Made by a program: the position numbers and the translations under genes
Source: Jeongeupia chitinilytica
GTDB lineage: Bacteria; Pseudomonadota; Gammaproteobacteria; Burkholderiales; Chitinibacteraceae
Direction of reading: 5' to 3'
Assembly (NCBI RefSeq): GCF_014652315.1
Contig: NZ_BMYO01000001.1
Span: forward strand, 434,001 to 498,000
DNA: 64,000 bases
Shown here: in pieces, positions 43,069 to 53,037 of the stretch
Position numbering within the stretch: position 1 is the first letter of the stretch
Layout of the letters: the number at the start of each line of letters is the position of its first letter
The notes under the pieces: generated by a model
Seen by the model: only the letters and a program-made list of their open reading frames with translations
Database searches by the model: none
Told to the model about the DNA's origin: nothing

Positions 43069-44046
43069 ATGATCCGCAAGTCCCTAGGCTCGATACTGCT
43101 CGCGCTGGCCGTGGCCGGCCTTGCCGCGCCCGTGGTGCACGCCGCGCCGCCGGCGCAACTGAAAACCCAGGCGCCGGGCTTTTTCCGGATGGCGCTTGGC
43201 GACTTCGTCGTCACCGCGCTCTACGACGGTTACATCGATATCGACCCCAAGTTGCTGAAAGGCGCCAGCGCTCAGGATATCCAGACGCTGCTGGCGCGGA
43301 TGTTCCTGCAAACCACGCCGGGCGTGCAGACCGCGGTCAATGCCTTTCTGGTGCATGCCGGCGACAAGCTGATCCTGGTCGACAGCGGCAGCGGCAAGTG
43401 TTTCGGCCCGAACTTGGGCAATATCGGCACCAACCTCAAGGCGGCCGGCTACACACCGGAACAGGTCGATCTGGTGCTGCTGACCCACCTGCACCCCGAT
43501 CACGCCTGTGGCCTTGCCAGCGACGACGGCAAGCCGGCGTTTCCGAATGCCGATGTCTATGTGTCCAAGGCCGAAAGCGGTTTCTGGCTGGACGACGAAA
43601 CCGCCAGCAAGGCGCCGAAGGAAATGCAGCCGTTCTTCAAAATGGCCAAGGACTCGGTTCTGCCTTACGCCAGACAGGGGCGCCTCAAGGTGTTCGGCGC
43701 TGGCGACAAGCTGCTGCCCGGTGTGACATCGGTCGCTGCTGCCGGCCATACGCCGGGACATACCGGCTACCTGATCAGCTCGAAGAACCAGAGCCTGTTG
43801 CTGTGGGGGGATCTGGTCCACAGTCATTCGGTACAGTTCTCCCGGCCGGAGGTGTCGCTCGAGTTCGACGTCAACAGCGAGCAGGCGATCGCGACGCGCA
43901 AGGCCATCTTTGCCAACGCAGCCAGGGACAAGCTCTGGGTCGGCGGTGCGCATCTGCCTTTCCCTGGCCTTGGCCACGTGCGCAGCGAGGGCAACGCCTA
44001 TGCCTGGGTGCCGATCGAGTACGGGCCGATCCGCGGCGATCGCTGA
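43069..44046 (+). CDS. Exported MBL-fold metallo-hydrolase
   Basis: The 325-aa protein has a signal peptide (LGSILLALAVAGLAAPVVHA) and the MBL zinc motif THLHPDHACG (HxHxDH), followed by AAGHTPGHTGYL and a WGDLVHSH region supplying further metal ligands. It resembles the AHL-lactonase/AidC-like and alkylsulfatase-like periplasmic hydrolases; the substrate is not evident. GGAGAG precedes the ATG and a 13-bp perfect terminator follows. Confidence 0.9.
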   Translation: MIRKSLGSILLALAVAGLAAPVVHAAPPAQLKTQAPGFFRMALGDFVVTALYDGYIDIDPKLLKGASAQDIQTLLARMFLQTTPGVQTAVNAFLVHAGDKLILVDSGSGKCFGPNLGNIGTNLKAAGYTPEQVDLVLLTHLHPDHACGLASDDGKPAFPNADVYVSKAESGFWLDDETASKAPKEMQPFFKMAKDSVLPYARQGRLKVFGAGDKLLPGVTSVAAAGHTPGHTGYLISSKNQSLLLWGDLVHSHSVQFSRPEVSLEFDVNSEQAIATRKAIFANAARDKLWVGGAHLPFPGLGHVRSEGNAYAWVPIEYGPIRGDR

Positions 44047-44059
44047 GCGGCGAGCATGC

Positions 44060-44094
44060 AAAACGGGAAGGCGCTGCCTTCCCGTTTTGTTTTG
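44060..44094. terminator. Rho-independent terminator after the MBL hydrolase gene
   Basis: Arms AAAACGGGAAGGC (44060-44072) and GCCTTCCCGTTTT (44076-44088) are perfectly complementary with a 3-base loop, followed by GTTTTG. A-runs on the other side allow bidirectional use with the convergent small gene. Confidence 0.93.
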
Positions 44095-44102
44095 GGACTC
44101 GG

Positions 44103-44297
44103 TTACTTCAACCGGTTCCAGACCGCAACCGCTTCCTTGCGGGTCGGCTGCGGCGAGCAGATCACGTTGCAGTTGCCGTTGGCGCCGAACTTGGCGCACT
44201 GCACCCAGACACGGTTGGCACCGGCCTTGCGCACGTCGGGCGGCGCACCGCATTTGGGGCAGGACTGGGGCAGGATGGCGGGCTTGGCGTCGGTCAT
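44103..44297 (-). CDS. Small zinc-ribbon protein, Lar-like
   Basis: This 64-aa protein has CPKCG (about 13-17) and two further cysteines in QCAKFGANGNCNVIC, then TRKEAVAVWNR. That layout matches the Lar (restriction-alleviation) type mini zinc ribbons, which end in an Ala-x-x-WNR motif. No restriction system is in the window. It follows the YkgJ-type gene by 21 bp on the same strand and was probably cotranscribed with it. Confidence 0.75.
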   Translation of the reverse strand: MTDAKPAILPQSCPKCGAPPDVRKAGANRVWVQCAKFGANGNCNVICSPQPTRKEAVAVWNRLK

Positions 44298-44318
44298 GGG
44301 CTGGGCTCGAAACGAGTG

Positions 44319-44723
44319 TTACTTGTTGCGGTAGGCGCAGAAGCCCGGGCGCGGGCCGATCTTCGGGTGGTTTCTACAGGTGTTGGGCCGCAGGTCGTAG
44401 ATCGTGCACAGGCGGGTGTCGGCGTCGAGATAGCTGCAGTCGCCGCTGGCGCGCTGCGCCAGTGTGAAGACGTTCAGCTTGAAATTGAAGTGCTGGATCA
44501 CGCCGGCCTTCTGCAGCCGCTTGGCGATCTGCTTCGGCTGCTCGTGTTCGGCCTCGAACGCATCGACCACGCCCATCCGCACCAGATCGGGCAGCTTCAC
44601 TTCGACCGGCATGCTGCAACAGCCGGACCGGCAGTCCAGACACATGCCGTTGCGGTAGCGCGCCCAGGTATCGAGATTCTCGAGCGTGGAAACGTGGATC
44701 AGTTTTTTGTACGGAGCGGGCAT
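44319..44723 (-). CDS. YkgJ family cysteine-cluster protein
   Basis: The 134-aa protein has the cysteines CLDCRSGCC (about 28-36), CSYLDADTRLCTIYDLRPNTCRNHP and a C-terminal C, the UPF0153/YkgJ pattern thought to bind a metal or Fe-S cluster. The gene is followed 21 bp later by the Lar-like zinc-ribbon gene. Confidence 0.9.
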   Translation of the reverse strand: MPAPYKKLIHVSTLENLDTWARYRNGMCLDCRSGCCSMPVEVKLPDLVRMGVVDAFEAEHEQPKQIAKRLQKAGVIQHFNFKLNVFTLAQRASGDCSYLDADTRLCTIYDLRPNTCRNHPKIGPRPGFCAYRNK

Positions 44724-44899
44724 GGCTGGCAGGGCGGACGTGAAGCGGGGCGATTATACGCAGCCACCGGCCCGGGCGGCGCATGGCCAGCCAGGTGGTT
44801 TTGCCACGCTTGCCTAACCGGCAGAGGCACATTGTTGTGGTCGACGCACAGGTCTACGATCCGGGTCAGATTGACGTCATCATCGGAAAGGAGTTGGCC

Positions 44900-45403
44900 A
44901 TGAACCTGCGTCTGGATTGCAATCCGCAACACACGCTGATCGGCATCAATGTCGCGACGACACTGCGCGACGGATTGAACCATCGCGACATTCCGGCGGC
45001 ATGGCGCCGGGTGTTCGAGCAGAACCTGTTCGCAAAAATTCCCGGCCAGCACGACGTGCCCCGCGCCTTCTTTGGCGCGATTTACGGTTTCGACGACCAG
45101 TCGACCGACTTCAACTACCTGATCGGTCTTGCCGTGCCCGCCGGAACTGCGGTACCGGAGGGCTACGCGACACTGACGATCAACCCCGGCGACTACGCGG
45201 TGCTGACCACTGCGCCGACGCAGAGCGAGTCCGATTTCATCGCGGCCATCGGTCAGGGGTGGTCCGATCTCAAGCAATGGCAGGCGAGCGCGCCTTACCG
45301 GCATGACGTTGCCCGCATCGGTTTCGAATACTACGACGAACGGGGCGAACCGGGGCAGGCCGAGCGGACGATGGAAATCTGGTGGCCGGTCGCGAAACCC
45401 TGA
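44900..45403 (+). CDS. Stand-alone GyrI-like/AraC effector-binding domain protein
   Basis: The product is 167 aa, with no DNA-binding domain. Its fold signals are IPAAWRRVFEQNLFAKIPGQ, FGAIYGFDDQSTDFNYLIGLAV, the GYATLTINPGDYAVLTT strand and the C-terminal FEYYDERGEPG...MEIWWPV, as in GyrI-like effector-binding proteins. Such domains bind cationic or hydrophobic small molecules. The start at 44900 is set by AAAGGAG; the upstream frame is longer but lacks a ribosome site. A GH16-like lipoprotein gene follows. Confidence 0.82.
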   Translation: MNLRLDCNPQHTLIGINVATTLRDGLNHRDIPAAWRRVFEQNLFAKIPGQHDVPRAFFGAIYGFDDQSTDFNYLIGLAVPAGTAVPEGYATLTINPGDYAVLTTAPTQSESDFIAAIGQGWSDLKQWQASAPYRHDVARIGFEYYDERGEPGQAERTMEIWWPVAKP

Positions 45404-45426
45404 TACTCCCGGTGAGGGCTGTCGAC

Positions 45427-46323
45427 ATGATGCGTTCCCTGATTTTGCTGGCCGTGTTGCCGTTGGTCGCTTGCGGTCCGAAACCTGCGCCGGTACCGCC
45501 GCAGAAGCTGTTGTTCGACGACTTCAGCTACGCCGATCCGGCTGCGCTGACCCGGCAGGGCTGGACCGTTCGCAGCGAGGCCGGCTGGCCCGGTGTCGGC
45601 GGCGCAGCTTGGGGCGGTGTCGGCTTGGTCGATGATCCGGAGCACAAGGGCAACCGGTTGCTGCGGCTCTCCGCGCAGACCGACGGCGAAAAAACGCAGC
45701 AGGCGCAGTTGTGCCAGCAGCGCAAGTTCCTCGCCGGCACTTACGCCGCACGGGTGCGTTTCAGCGACGTACCGGTGTCCGGGCCGGACGGTGATCGCAT
45801 CGTGCAGACCTTCTACACGATCAGCCCGCTCAGGCAGCAGATGGATCCGGACTACAGCGAGCTCGATTTCGAGTACCTGCCGCACGGCGGCTGGGGCGCG
45901 AGTGGTCCGACCCTGTTCATGACGAGCTGGGAAACCGTGCAATTGCAGCCGACGTTCAAGCCGTACGTGGAAAGCCACCGCGAACGCGGCAACCTGGCCG
46001 GCTGGCACACGCTGGTCGTGCAAGTGAAGGACGGCAAGACGGTCTGGTTCGTCGACGGCAAGCGCAGCGGCGAGCACGGCAAGGCCAGCTATCCGCGCGT
46101 GCCGATGTCGATCAACTTCAACCTCTGGTTCATCGCCGACGGACTCGCCCCGGCAAAAGGGCTGCGGCGCTGGGAGCAGGACGTCGACTGGGTGTTCCAC
46201 GCTGCCGACGAAGTACTGACGCCCGATGAGGTCGAGGCGCAGGTGGCCGGGCTGCGCAGCAAGGGTGTGGCCCACGTGGATGGCGTGCCGGCATCATCGC
46301 TGCCGTCGCCCTGCAATATGTAA
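45427..46323 (+). CDS. GH16-like glycoside hydrolase lipoprotein
   Basis: The 298-aa protein has a lipobox LPLVACG (Cys16) and then a beta-jellyroll. The core SELDFEYLPHGGWG contains Glu145-Leu-Asp147-Phe-Glu149, the GH16 E-x-D-x-E catalytic motif in its non-bulged form (lichenase/XTH type). Later NLAGWHTLVVQVKDGKTVWFVDGK matches the conserved GH16 strand where substrate analogues lie. The substrate would be a beta-1,3/1,4-glucan, galactan or similar. It starts 23 bp after the effector-binding gene. The adjacent ATG at 45430 is an alternative start. Confidence 0.78.
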   Translation: MMRSLILLAVLPLVACGPKPAPVPPQKLLFDDFSYADPAALTRQGWTVRSEAGWPGVGGAAWGGVGLVDDPEHKGNRLLRLSAQTDGEKTQQAQLCQQRKFLAGTYAARVRFSDVPVSGPDGDRIVQTFYTISPLRQQMDPDYSELDFEYLPHGGWGASGPTLFMTSWETVQLQPTFKPYVESHRERGNLAGWHTLVVQVKDGKTVWFVDGKRSGEHGKASYPRVPMSINFNLWFIADGLAPAKGLRRWEQDVDWVFHAADEVLTPDEVEAQVAGLRSKGVAHVDGVPASSLPSPCNM

Positions 46324-46383
46324 GTCCGTCGTATCCGCCCGGATGGCCCGGGGCAGCGGGTCGCAGGCTAAGTCGTTGCTTGA

Positions 46384-47163
46384 CTAGGGCTTCGGCTGCC
46401 GCGCCAGCCAGCGAAATCCCAAGTGGCAGGCCGTGGCGCCCAGCATGCCGGGCATCAGCAGCGCGGCGAACGGAATCAGGGTGACGCCGCCCAGCAGCAG
46501 GCCTGCCCACAGCATCTGCCAACGATGACTGCGAATGAATCGGCGTTGCTGCTCGGCCGTCGCTACCCCATCCAGCGCATCGTTGATCAGACCGCGAATG
46601 TTCAGGTACGCGTTGAGCATCACCAGCAAGACCGGGCCGAGGAGCGGAATGCACATGCACAGCACGGAGCCGATGATCAGCGTCCCCAGATTGCCGGCCA
46701 GGTCCCTTACGTTGGCGCGCCAGGGACGGAACACGTGGTTTTCGATGACCGGATAACGTGTCAGCACCAGTGCCTGAACCTGCCCCATCAGCACCATTTC
46801 CAGCACGATGCGCGCCACCAGCATCGTGCCAAGTACGTAGCCCATGAAGGCCAGTACGTATTCGATTCCGACCGTCGCGCCGGCGTTGACATGCCCTGTC
46901 CAACCGGCGGGGTCGGGGGCCCAGCCCAGTCGACCGGGCAGGTCTTGTGTGAGAAAGCGCGCGACTGCGCCAAAGCCCTGACTGAGCGGTTCCCAGGCGA
47001 GCCAGTAGGCCACAGCCATGATCACCAGAGTCAGGAGCCAGACGCCCAGCGACACAAGCAGCAAGCGCGGATGAATACTGTCGCGCAGGCCCAATGCGAC
47101 GCAACGGATGACTTCGCCCAAACCGGTCGATGCTGGCGGGTTAGTCGATGGCGTGTCGGACAT
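46384..47163 (-). CDS. EI24/CysZ-like membrane protein
   Basis: The 259-aa protein has about six membrane segments (LLLVSLGVWLLTLVIMAVAYWL, IGSVLCMCIPLLGPVLLVMLNAYL) and the EI24 motif LNIRGLINDALDGVATAEQQRRFIRSHR. CysZ is a sulfate channel of the same superfamily, but the substrate here is unknown. The gene is alone between convergent and codirectional neighbours. Confidence 0.83.
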   Translation of the reverse strand: MSDTPSTNPPASTGLGEVIRCVALGLRDSIHPRLLLVSLGVWLLTLVIMAVAYWLAWEPLSQGFGAVARFLTQDLPGRLGWAPDPAGWTGHVNAGATVGIEYVLAFMGYVLGTMLVARIVLEMVLMGQVQALVLTRYPVIENHVFRPWRANVRDLAGNLGTLIIGSVLCMCIPLLGPVLLVMLNAYLNIRGLINDALDGVATAEQQRRFIRSHRWQMLWAGLLLGGVTLIPFAALLMPGMLGATACHLGFRWLARQPKP

Positions 47164-47290
47164 GGGGCGCTCTGAACGGGAAGATTGGAAAAAAAGAAGC
47201 TGCGTGATTATGCCTTTGTCGTAACGGCCGGCAAAGCAGCCTGACCCTCCGTGTGTTCGGAGGCGAGATGCTGCGCCCGGACGCCGGCGG

Positions 47291-47533
47291 CTAGCGCTGG
47301 GCGTCGGGGCCGTAATTGCGCAGGCTGTAGAGGTAAAAGGCTTCCACCTGTTCGCGTGCCCAAGGGGTCCGGCGCAGAAAGGTCAGGCTGGACTTGATGC
47401 TGGGGTCGGACTGAAAGCAGCGGAGCGGGACCTGCCGCGCCAGTTCGGCCCAGCCCCAGAAATCGAGCAGGTCCTCGAGCATTTTCGCCAGCGTCACGCC
47501 GTGCAGCGGGTTGTTCTGTTGAGCATCCAGCAT
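47291..47533 (-). CDS. VF530 family DNA-binding protein
   Basis: From ATG 47533 it gives 80 aa, MLDAQQNNPLHGVTLAKMLE...WGWAEL, RCFQSDPSIKSSLTFLRRTPWAREQVEAFYLY, the VF530 (DUF2132) signature; VF530 of Vibrio fischeri folds as a DNA-binding module. ATG 47554 would add 7 residues and neither start has a strong ribosome site. It lies just beyond the EttA terminator hairpin. Confidence 0.85.
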   Translation of the reverse strand: MLDAQQNNPLHGVTLAKMLEDLLDFWGWAELARQVPLRCFQSDPSIKSSLTFLRRTPWAREQVEAFYLYSLRNYGPDAQR

Positions 47534-47559
47534 GTGTCTTGTGTGAGGTTCCATGAAGA

Positions 47560-47582
47560 AACGGGCCGTTTCCGGCCCGTTG
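47560..47582 (-). terminator. Terminator between ettA and the VF530 gene
   Basis: AACGGGCC and GGCCCGTT arms with a 6-base loop (plus-strand GTTTCC). Read on the minus strand it is followed by TTCTTC. It separates EttA from the VF530 gene by about 60 bp. Confidence 0.75.
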
Positions 47583-47644
47583 TGCGGGTTGCAAAGCAAG
47601 CCCGATTGGACTGGCGGTCGGCATCTGCCGACCGCCATCCGTTC

Positions 47645-49312
<1,668 letters not shown>

Positions 49313-49376
49313 TGCTTGTCGCCAATCGGTTGGAATGGCGCGATTCTACCAAAGCCGCGCTTGCGGGGCCGGCAGA

Positions 49377-49406
49377 AAACGGCAACGCCCGGTGAACCCG
49401 GGCGTG
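49377..49406 (-). terminator. Terminator after the lipoprotein pair
   Basis: ACGCCCGG (49385-49392) and CCGGGCGT (49398-49405) arms with a 5-base loop. On the minus strand the hairpin is followed by TGCCGTTTTC. It is 26 bp downstream of the lipoprotein stop codon. Confidence 0.7.
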
Positions 49407-49431
49407 GCCTGCCGATTGTTGCGTCGTTTCG

Positions 49432-50034
49432 CTACTGTGGAACCGCTTCATCGGTGAGTTGCTGGCTGAACTTCCGCATTGCATCGGTGCTCGCGCGTTG
49501 GGCAGACAAGTTGAAGTTGTGCTTGAACTCGTCAAACTCGGCCTCGCCCTGGCCGGTGACCTGATTGACCCAGACGGATTTGCCGCTGCGATCAATCGCC
49601 GTGGTGTCGAGCTTGACCGAGAAGCGGGTCGGCGGCCAGGTCAGCATGCTGTCGGAGGAGGAGTCGGTGGTCAGCGTCGGTTTGAAAATGTAGCTCACCT
49701 GCTTTTCGTCGAGCACTTTGGCATCGTCCGGAGTCGTCAGGCTGACGACCTTGTTGTAGCGGTCTGCCAGGGTCATGTAATAGGCCACTTCCAGATCGCG
49801 GTAAGGCTGGTAGCGCACCTGGTCGCCGCCGCCGCCCGGCGTGACGACTTCGCGGTTGCGATCTTCTGCCGAAATGTAGTAGGCAACGGTTTTGTCGATT
49901 TTGGCAGGTTTGTCTGCACCGGCCTGTGCTGCCTGTTTTTCCGGCGTAATCACAATCGGGTGGGCGCAACCGGTCAGGCTGAGCAAAATGGCGGCACCGG
50001 CGATGCCTGCAAGCGTCTTGAGCAAGGTTTTCAT
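49432..50034 (-). CDS. Lipoprotein of unknown function
   Basis: The 200-aa product has a lipoprotein signal with LLSLTGCAH (Cys about 23). The mature part is VTPEKQAAQAGADKPAKIDKTVAYYISAEDRNREVVTP, then KVLDEKQVSYIFKPTLTTDSSSDSML. The C-terminal part FSVKLDTTAIDRSGKSVWVNQVTGQGEAEF reads as beta-strands. It follows the other lipoprotein by 13 bp. No function can be assigned. Confidence 0.75.
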   Translation of the reverse strand: MKTLLKTLAGIAGAAILLSLTGCAHPIVITPEKQAAQAGADKPAKIDKTVAYYISAEDRNREVVTPGGGGDQVRYQPYRDLEVAYYMTLADRYNKVVSLTTPDDAKVLDEKQVSYIFKPTLTTDSSSDSMLTWPPTRFSVKLDTTAIDRSGKSVWVNQVTGQGEAEFDEFKHNFNLSAQRASTDAMRKFSQQLTDEAVPQ

Positions 50035-50047
50035 TTCTGTTCGGATC

Positions 50048-50587
50048 TTATCGGGTTGCATTGATGAAGTCGTTGTCGCTGGCCAGATTGCCCAGCAGCT
50101 TCTGTACGGTAATCGGGTAATTGTTCGCGGCCTCGGGAATGGCAATGGCGCCGGCAAAAGAAGAAGGCCATTCGTTCTCCGCGGAGATTTCCTTGCTGTA
50201 GGTCGCCTCTGCACCTTTCCTGAGCATGAAGCGTGCACGCAGCCTGGCGGTGCCGACCGAGAATCCGCTCGCATCCACGGTGTTCTCCAGGAGTTCAGCG
50301 CTAAGTTCCACTGCTGCGTCGTCGGAGAGCCGGTGGGCGAGTTCCAGTTCCTGTTTCGTTGAGTCGTGGAGATAGTCGGCAAAGGTCTTCCCCACCGATG
50401 ACTGCAGCGAAGATGCGCGCAAACCGACCTTGTTCAGTTCGGGGTTTGCCAGCGCAAAGGTGCCAAGTTTCATTGCGCCGGCATTTTCAAACTTTTGCAT
50501 GTTCTGAATGGACGGGGAATAGGGCGGAGTCGAGACTGCGCAGGCGGACAAGGCCATGGCAGCAACAACGATGATCGACCGGGTCAT
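50048..50587 (-). CDS. Lipoprotein of unknown function, YajG-like pattern
   Basis: The 179-aa product has lipobox AMALSACAV (Cys about 16). The mature part (NMQKFENAGAMKLGTFALANPELNKVGLRASSLQSSVGKTFADYLHDSTKQELELA) has an early beta-strand and a long helix, like YajG or DUF4136-type periplasmic proteins. A later segment reads ARFMLRKGAEATYSKEI. It is the first gene of a two-gene unit with the 49432-50034 lipoprotein. Confidence 0.75.
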   Translation of the reverse strand: MTRSIIVVAAMALSACAVSTPPYSPSIQNMQKFENAGAMKLGTFALANPELNKVGLRASSLQSSVGKTFADYLHDSTKQELELAHRLSDDAAVELSAELLENTVDASGFSVGTARLRARFMLRKGAEATYSKEISAENEWPSSFAGAIAIPEAANNYPITVQKLLGNLASDNDFINATR

Positions 50588-50742
50588 TTATGCTCCCTGA
50601 ATGGAATTTTTTTATGGTTTGAATTTGTAGCACAGGGATTGTAAGAATTTTCTGAGCCCGGAGTAAATGAATGGCTGACGCGGCGTCGTCAACTGTGGTT
50701 TGTGCAGAACCCGACTGCCGCCAGTGCAGGGCAAAGCGGCGG

Positions 50743-50786
50743 TCAAAACGACAACGCCCGGTATCAGCCGGGCGTTGTCGTTTTGA
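50743..50786. terminator. Long bidirectional-looking terminator between lipoprotein operon and MFS gene
   Basis: Perfect 19-bp arms (50743-50761 and 50768-50786) with a TATCAG loop; the arm runs TCAAAACGACAACGCCCGG. The stem is long enough to be bidirectional, with AAAA/TTTT inside it. It lies downstream of the MFS gene (minus strand) and upstream of the lipoprotein operon's promoter region. Confidence 0.85.
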
Positions 50787-50798
50787 CGGGAACCCGCT

Positions 50799-52115
50799 CT
50801 AGGCGGATTCGCCCGCCAGTTTGGCCGCAGGGGAGGTGGTCTTGCGGCCGGCGAGCGGCACGAAGGCCAGTGCGATGCCGAGCACGGCCAGCGCGGCAAC
50901 GTAGTGACCCGGCGCCAGCGGATCCTTCTGCAGCCACAGCGTCAGCAGCATCGGTGTCAGGCCGCCGAAGATCGCGTAGGCGACGTTGTACGAGAACGAA
51001 AGCCCGGTGAAGCGCACCGCGGCCGGGAAGGCGCGGACGGCGACGAAGGGCACCGTGGCGATGGCACCGACGAAGAAACCGGTCAGGCCGTAACTGAACA
51101 GCAGGTTGCCGGCATCGCCGGGCAGGCCGGTGTAGAAGTGGTAGCTGCTGGCCAGCAGGCCGATGAAGCCGACGATCATGGTGGCGCGTGCGCCGAAACG
51201 GTCTGCTGCCGCACCGAAAACGATGCAGCCGAGTGTCAGCGCCAGCGTGGCCAGACTGTTGGCCTGCAAGGCCAGCGCCGGCACGATGTGTTGGACTTTC
51301 TGCAGATACGTCGGCGTGAACAGGATGACGACGACGATGGCCGCCGACAGCACCCAGGTCAGCAGCATCGACACGACGACGGCGCCGATGTGGTTGCGCA
51401 GCGTGGCCTTCAGCGGCAGCTCGTCGGCAATCGCGCGCTGGGCGTGCAGTTCCTTGAAGATCGGCGTTTCCTCGAGGAAACGGCGCAGGTAGACGGCGAA
51501 GAAGCCGAACACGCCGCCGAGAATGAACGGAATCCGCCACGCGTAGCCGGCGACGTCTTCGGGGCTGTAGCGGGTGTTGATCGCGGTGGCCACGAGTGAG
51601 CCGAGCAGAATGCCGGCGGTGAGGCCGGCGGTCAGCGTGCCGACGGCAACGCCGGTGCGGTTGGCCGGTGCGTGCTCGGCGACGAACACCCAGGCGCCGG
51701 GGACTTCGCCACCGATCGCCGCGCCCTGCATCACGCGGAACAGCAGCAACAACAGCGGCGCAGCGATGCCGATGCTCGCGTACGTCGGCATCAGGCCGAT
51801 CGCCAGCGTCGGCACGGCCATCAGGAAGATCGACAGCGTGAACATCTTCTTGCGGCCGAGCTTGTCGCCGAAGTGGGCAATGATGATCCCGCCGAGCGGG
51901 CGCGCCAGATAACCGGCGGCGAAGATGCCGAAGGTCTGCAGCAGCCGCAGCCAGTCCGGCATGTCCGGGGGGAAGAACAGCGTGCCGATGACGGCGGCGA
52001 AAAAGACGTAGATGACGAAGTCGTAGAATTCGAGCGCGCCGCCAAGGGCGGACAGCGTCAGCGTGCGCAGGTCGTCGCGGTTGAGCGGCCGGTGGGCCGG
52101 TTGTGCGGTAGTCAT
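50799..52115 (-). CDS. MFS transporter, metabolite:H+ symporter family (ProP/ShiA-like)
   Basis: The 438-aa protein has twelve membrane segments and the MFS loop motif HFGDKLGRKKMF. Other family features are RVMQGAAIGGEVPGAWVFVAEHAP and RRFLEETPIFKELHAQ. The MHS group imports organic acids, shikimate, alpha-ketoglutarate or proline/betaine; no further specificity is visible. The gene is followed by the 19-bp terminator and is preceded by a 178-bp region upstream of truC's 3' end. Confidence 0.9.
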   Translation of the reverse strand: MTTAQPAHRPLNRDDLRTLTLSALGGALEFYDFVIYVFFAAVIGTLFFPPDMPDWLRLLQTFGIFAAGYLARPLGGIIIAHFGDKLGRKKMFTLSIFLMAVPTLAIGLMPTYASIGIAAPLLLLLFRVMQGAAIGGEVPGAWVFVAEHAPANRTGVAVGTLTAGLTAGILLGSLVATAINTRYSPEDVAGYAWRIPFILGGVFGFFAVYLRRFLEETPIFKELHAQRAIADELPLKATLRNHIGAVVVSMLLTWVLSAAIVVVILFTPTYLQKVQHIVPALALQANSLATLALTLGCIVFGAAADRFGARATMIVGFIGLLASSYHFYTGLPGDAGNLLFSYGLTGFFVGAIATVPFVAVRAFPAAVRFTGLSFSYNVAYAIFGGLTPMLLTLWLQKDPLAPGHYVAALAVLGIALAFVPLAGRKTTSPAAKLAGESA

Positions 52116-52293
52116 GGAATGGAAGCCGTAGTCGTTGAAAACGGCTGCGCGACAACGGGTCGGGATAGGGCCTGCCGGCGGATCGCCCTCGGGGTGGTGG
52201 GCGGTGGTGCGGGACGGGGTGGGGCCCGCGCAGGTGCCGGGAGTGCACAGCCAAGGTGCATTCTAGCGCCGGATTGCGGCGGCGGGATTGGCG

Positions 52294-53037
52294 TTATCGG
52301 CGATGTGGTGCGTCGGCCCAACCCAGTGCGTCGATCACGCTCTGCATGTCGGCCGCCAGCGGGCAGGCCAGATCGAGCACCGCCCCGGTGTGCGGATGCG
52401 CGAGGTGCAATCCGGTACAGGCGAGCAGCATCCGGTTGGCACCGAAGTGCTCGGCAAACATCCGGTTGTGGCGACCCTTGCCGTAGGTCGCGTCGCCGAT
52501 GATCGGGTGGCTCAGGTGCTTCAGGTGGCGGCGCAGCTGGTGGCGCCGGCCGGTGAGCGGCGACAGCGCGGCCAGCGAGTAACGGCTGGTCGGGTAGCGG
52601 TCGACGGCGACCGGCAGCTCGATCGTTGCCAGCCGGCGGTAGTCGGTGACTGCATCCTGTGCGTCGGTCGCACTGGCGTCGCCGGCAAACTCGTAGGCGT
52701 CGACCAGCCGGGTCAGCGGGTGATCGACGGTGCCGGTCTCGGGCAGCCAGCCGCGCACCACGGCCAGGTAGTCCTTTTCCACCGCACGGGTCTCGAACGC
52801 CGCCGTCAGCAGCCGTGCGGTGTCCTGATCGAGCGCGAACATCAGCGTGCCGGATGTGCCCTTGTCGAGCCGGTGCACAGGGTAGACGCGCCGGCCGATC
52901 TGGTCACGGACGATCTGCATCGCAAAGCGCGTTTCGTGCCGGTCGATCATCGACCGGTGCACGAGCAGGCCCGAGGGTTTGTGGACCGCGATCAGCGCAT
53001 CGTCGCGGTACAGCTCGGGCAGCGTTTCTCGGCTCAT
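52294..53037 (-). CDS. truC: tRNA pseudouridine(65) synthase TruC
   Basis: The 247-aa enzyme has the RluA-family catalytic motif VHRLDKGTSGTLMFA with the active-site Asp, an N-terminal LIAVHKPSGLLVH, and PLTGRRHQLRRHLKHLSHPIIGD. The short length and lack of an S4 domain point to TruC, which modifies position 65 of tRNA. The ATG at 53037 overlaps the ftsK stop (ATGA), so it is translationally coupled to ftsK, an unusual link. Confidence 0.9.
   Translation of the reverse strand: MSRETLPELYRDDALIAVHKPSGLLVHRSMIDRHETRFAMQIVRDQIGRRVYPVHRLDKGTSGTLMFALDQDTARLLTAAFETRAVEKDYLAVVRGWLPETGTVDHPLTRLVDAYEFAGDASATDAQDAVTDYRRLATIELPVAVDRYPTSRYSLAALSPLTGRRHQLRRHLKHLSHPIIGDATYGKGRHNRMFAEHFGANRMLLACTGLHLAHPHTGAVLDLACPLAADMQSVIDALGWADAPHRR

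Noticed and set aside
43398..44903. Long plus-strand frame across the MBL hydrolase and Cys-rich genes
   Set aside because: It crosses a strong terminator and the convergent genes; no coding motifs.
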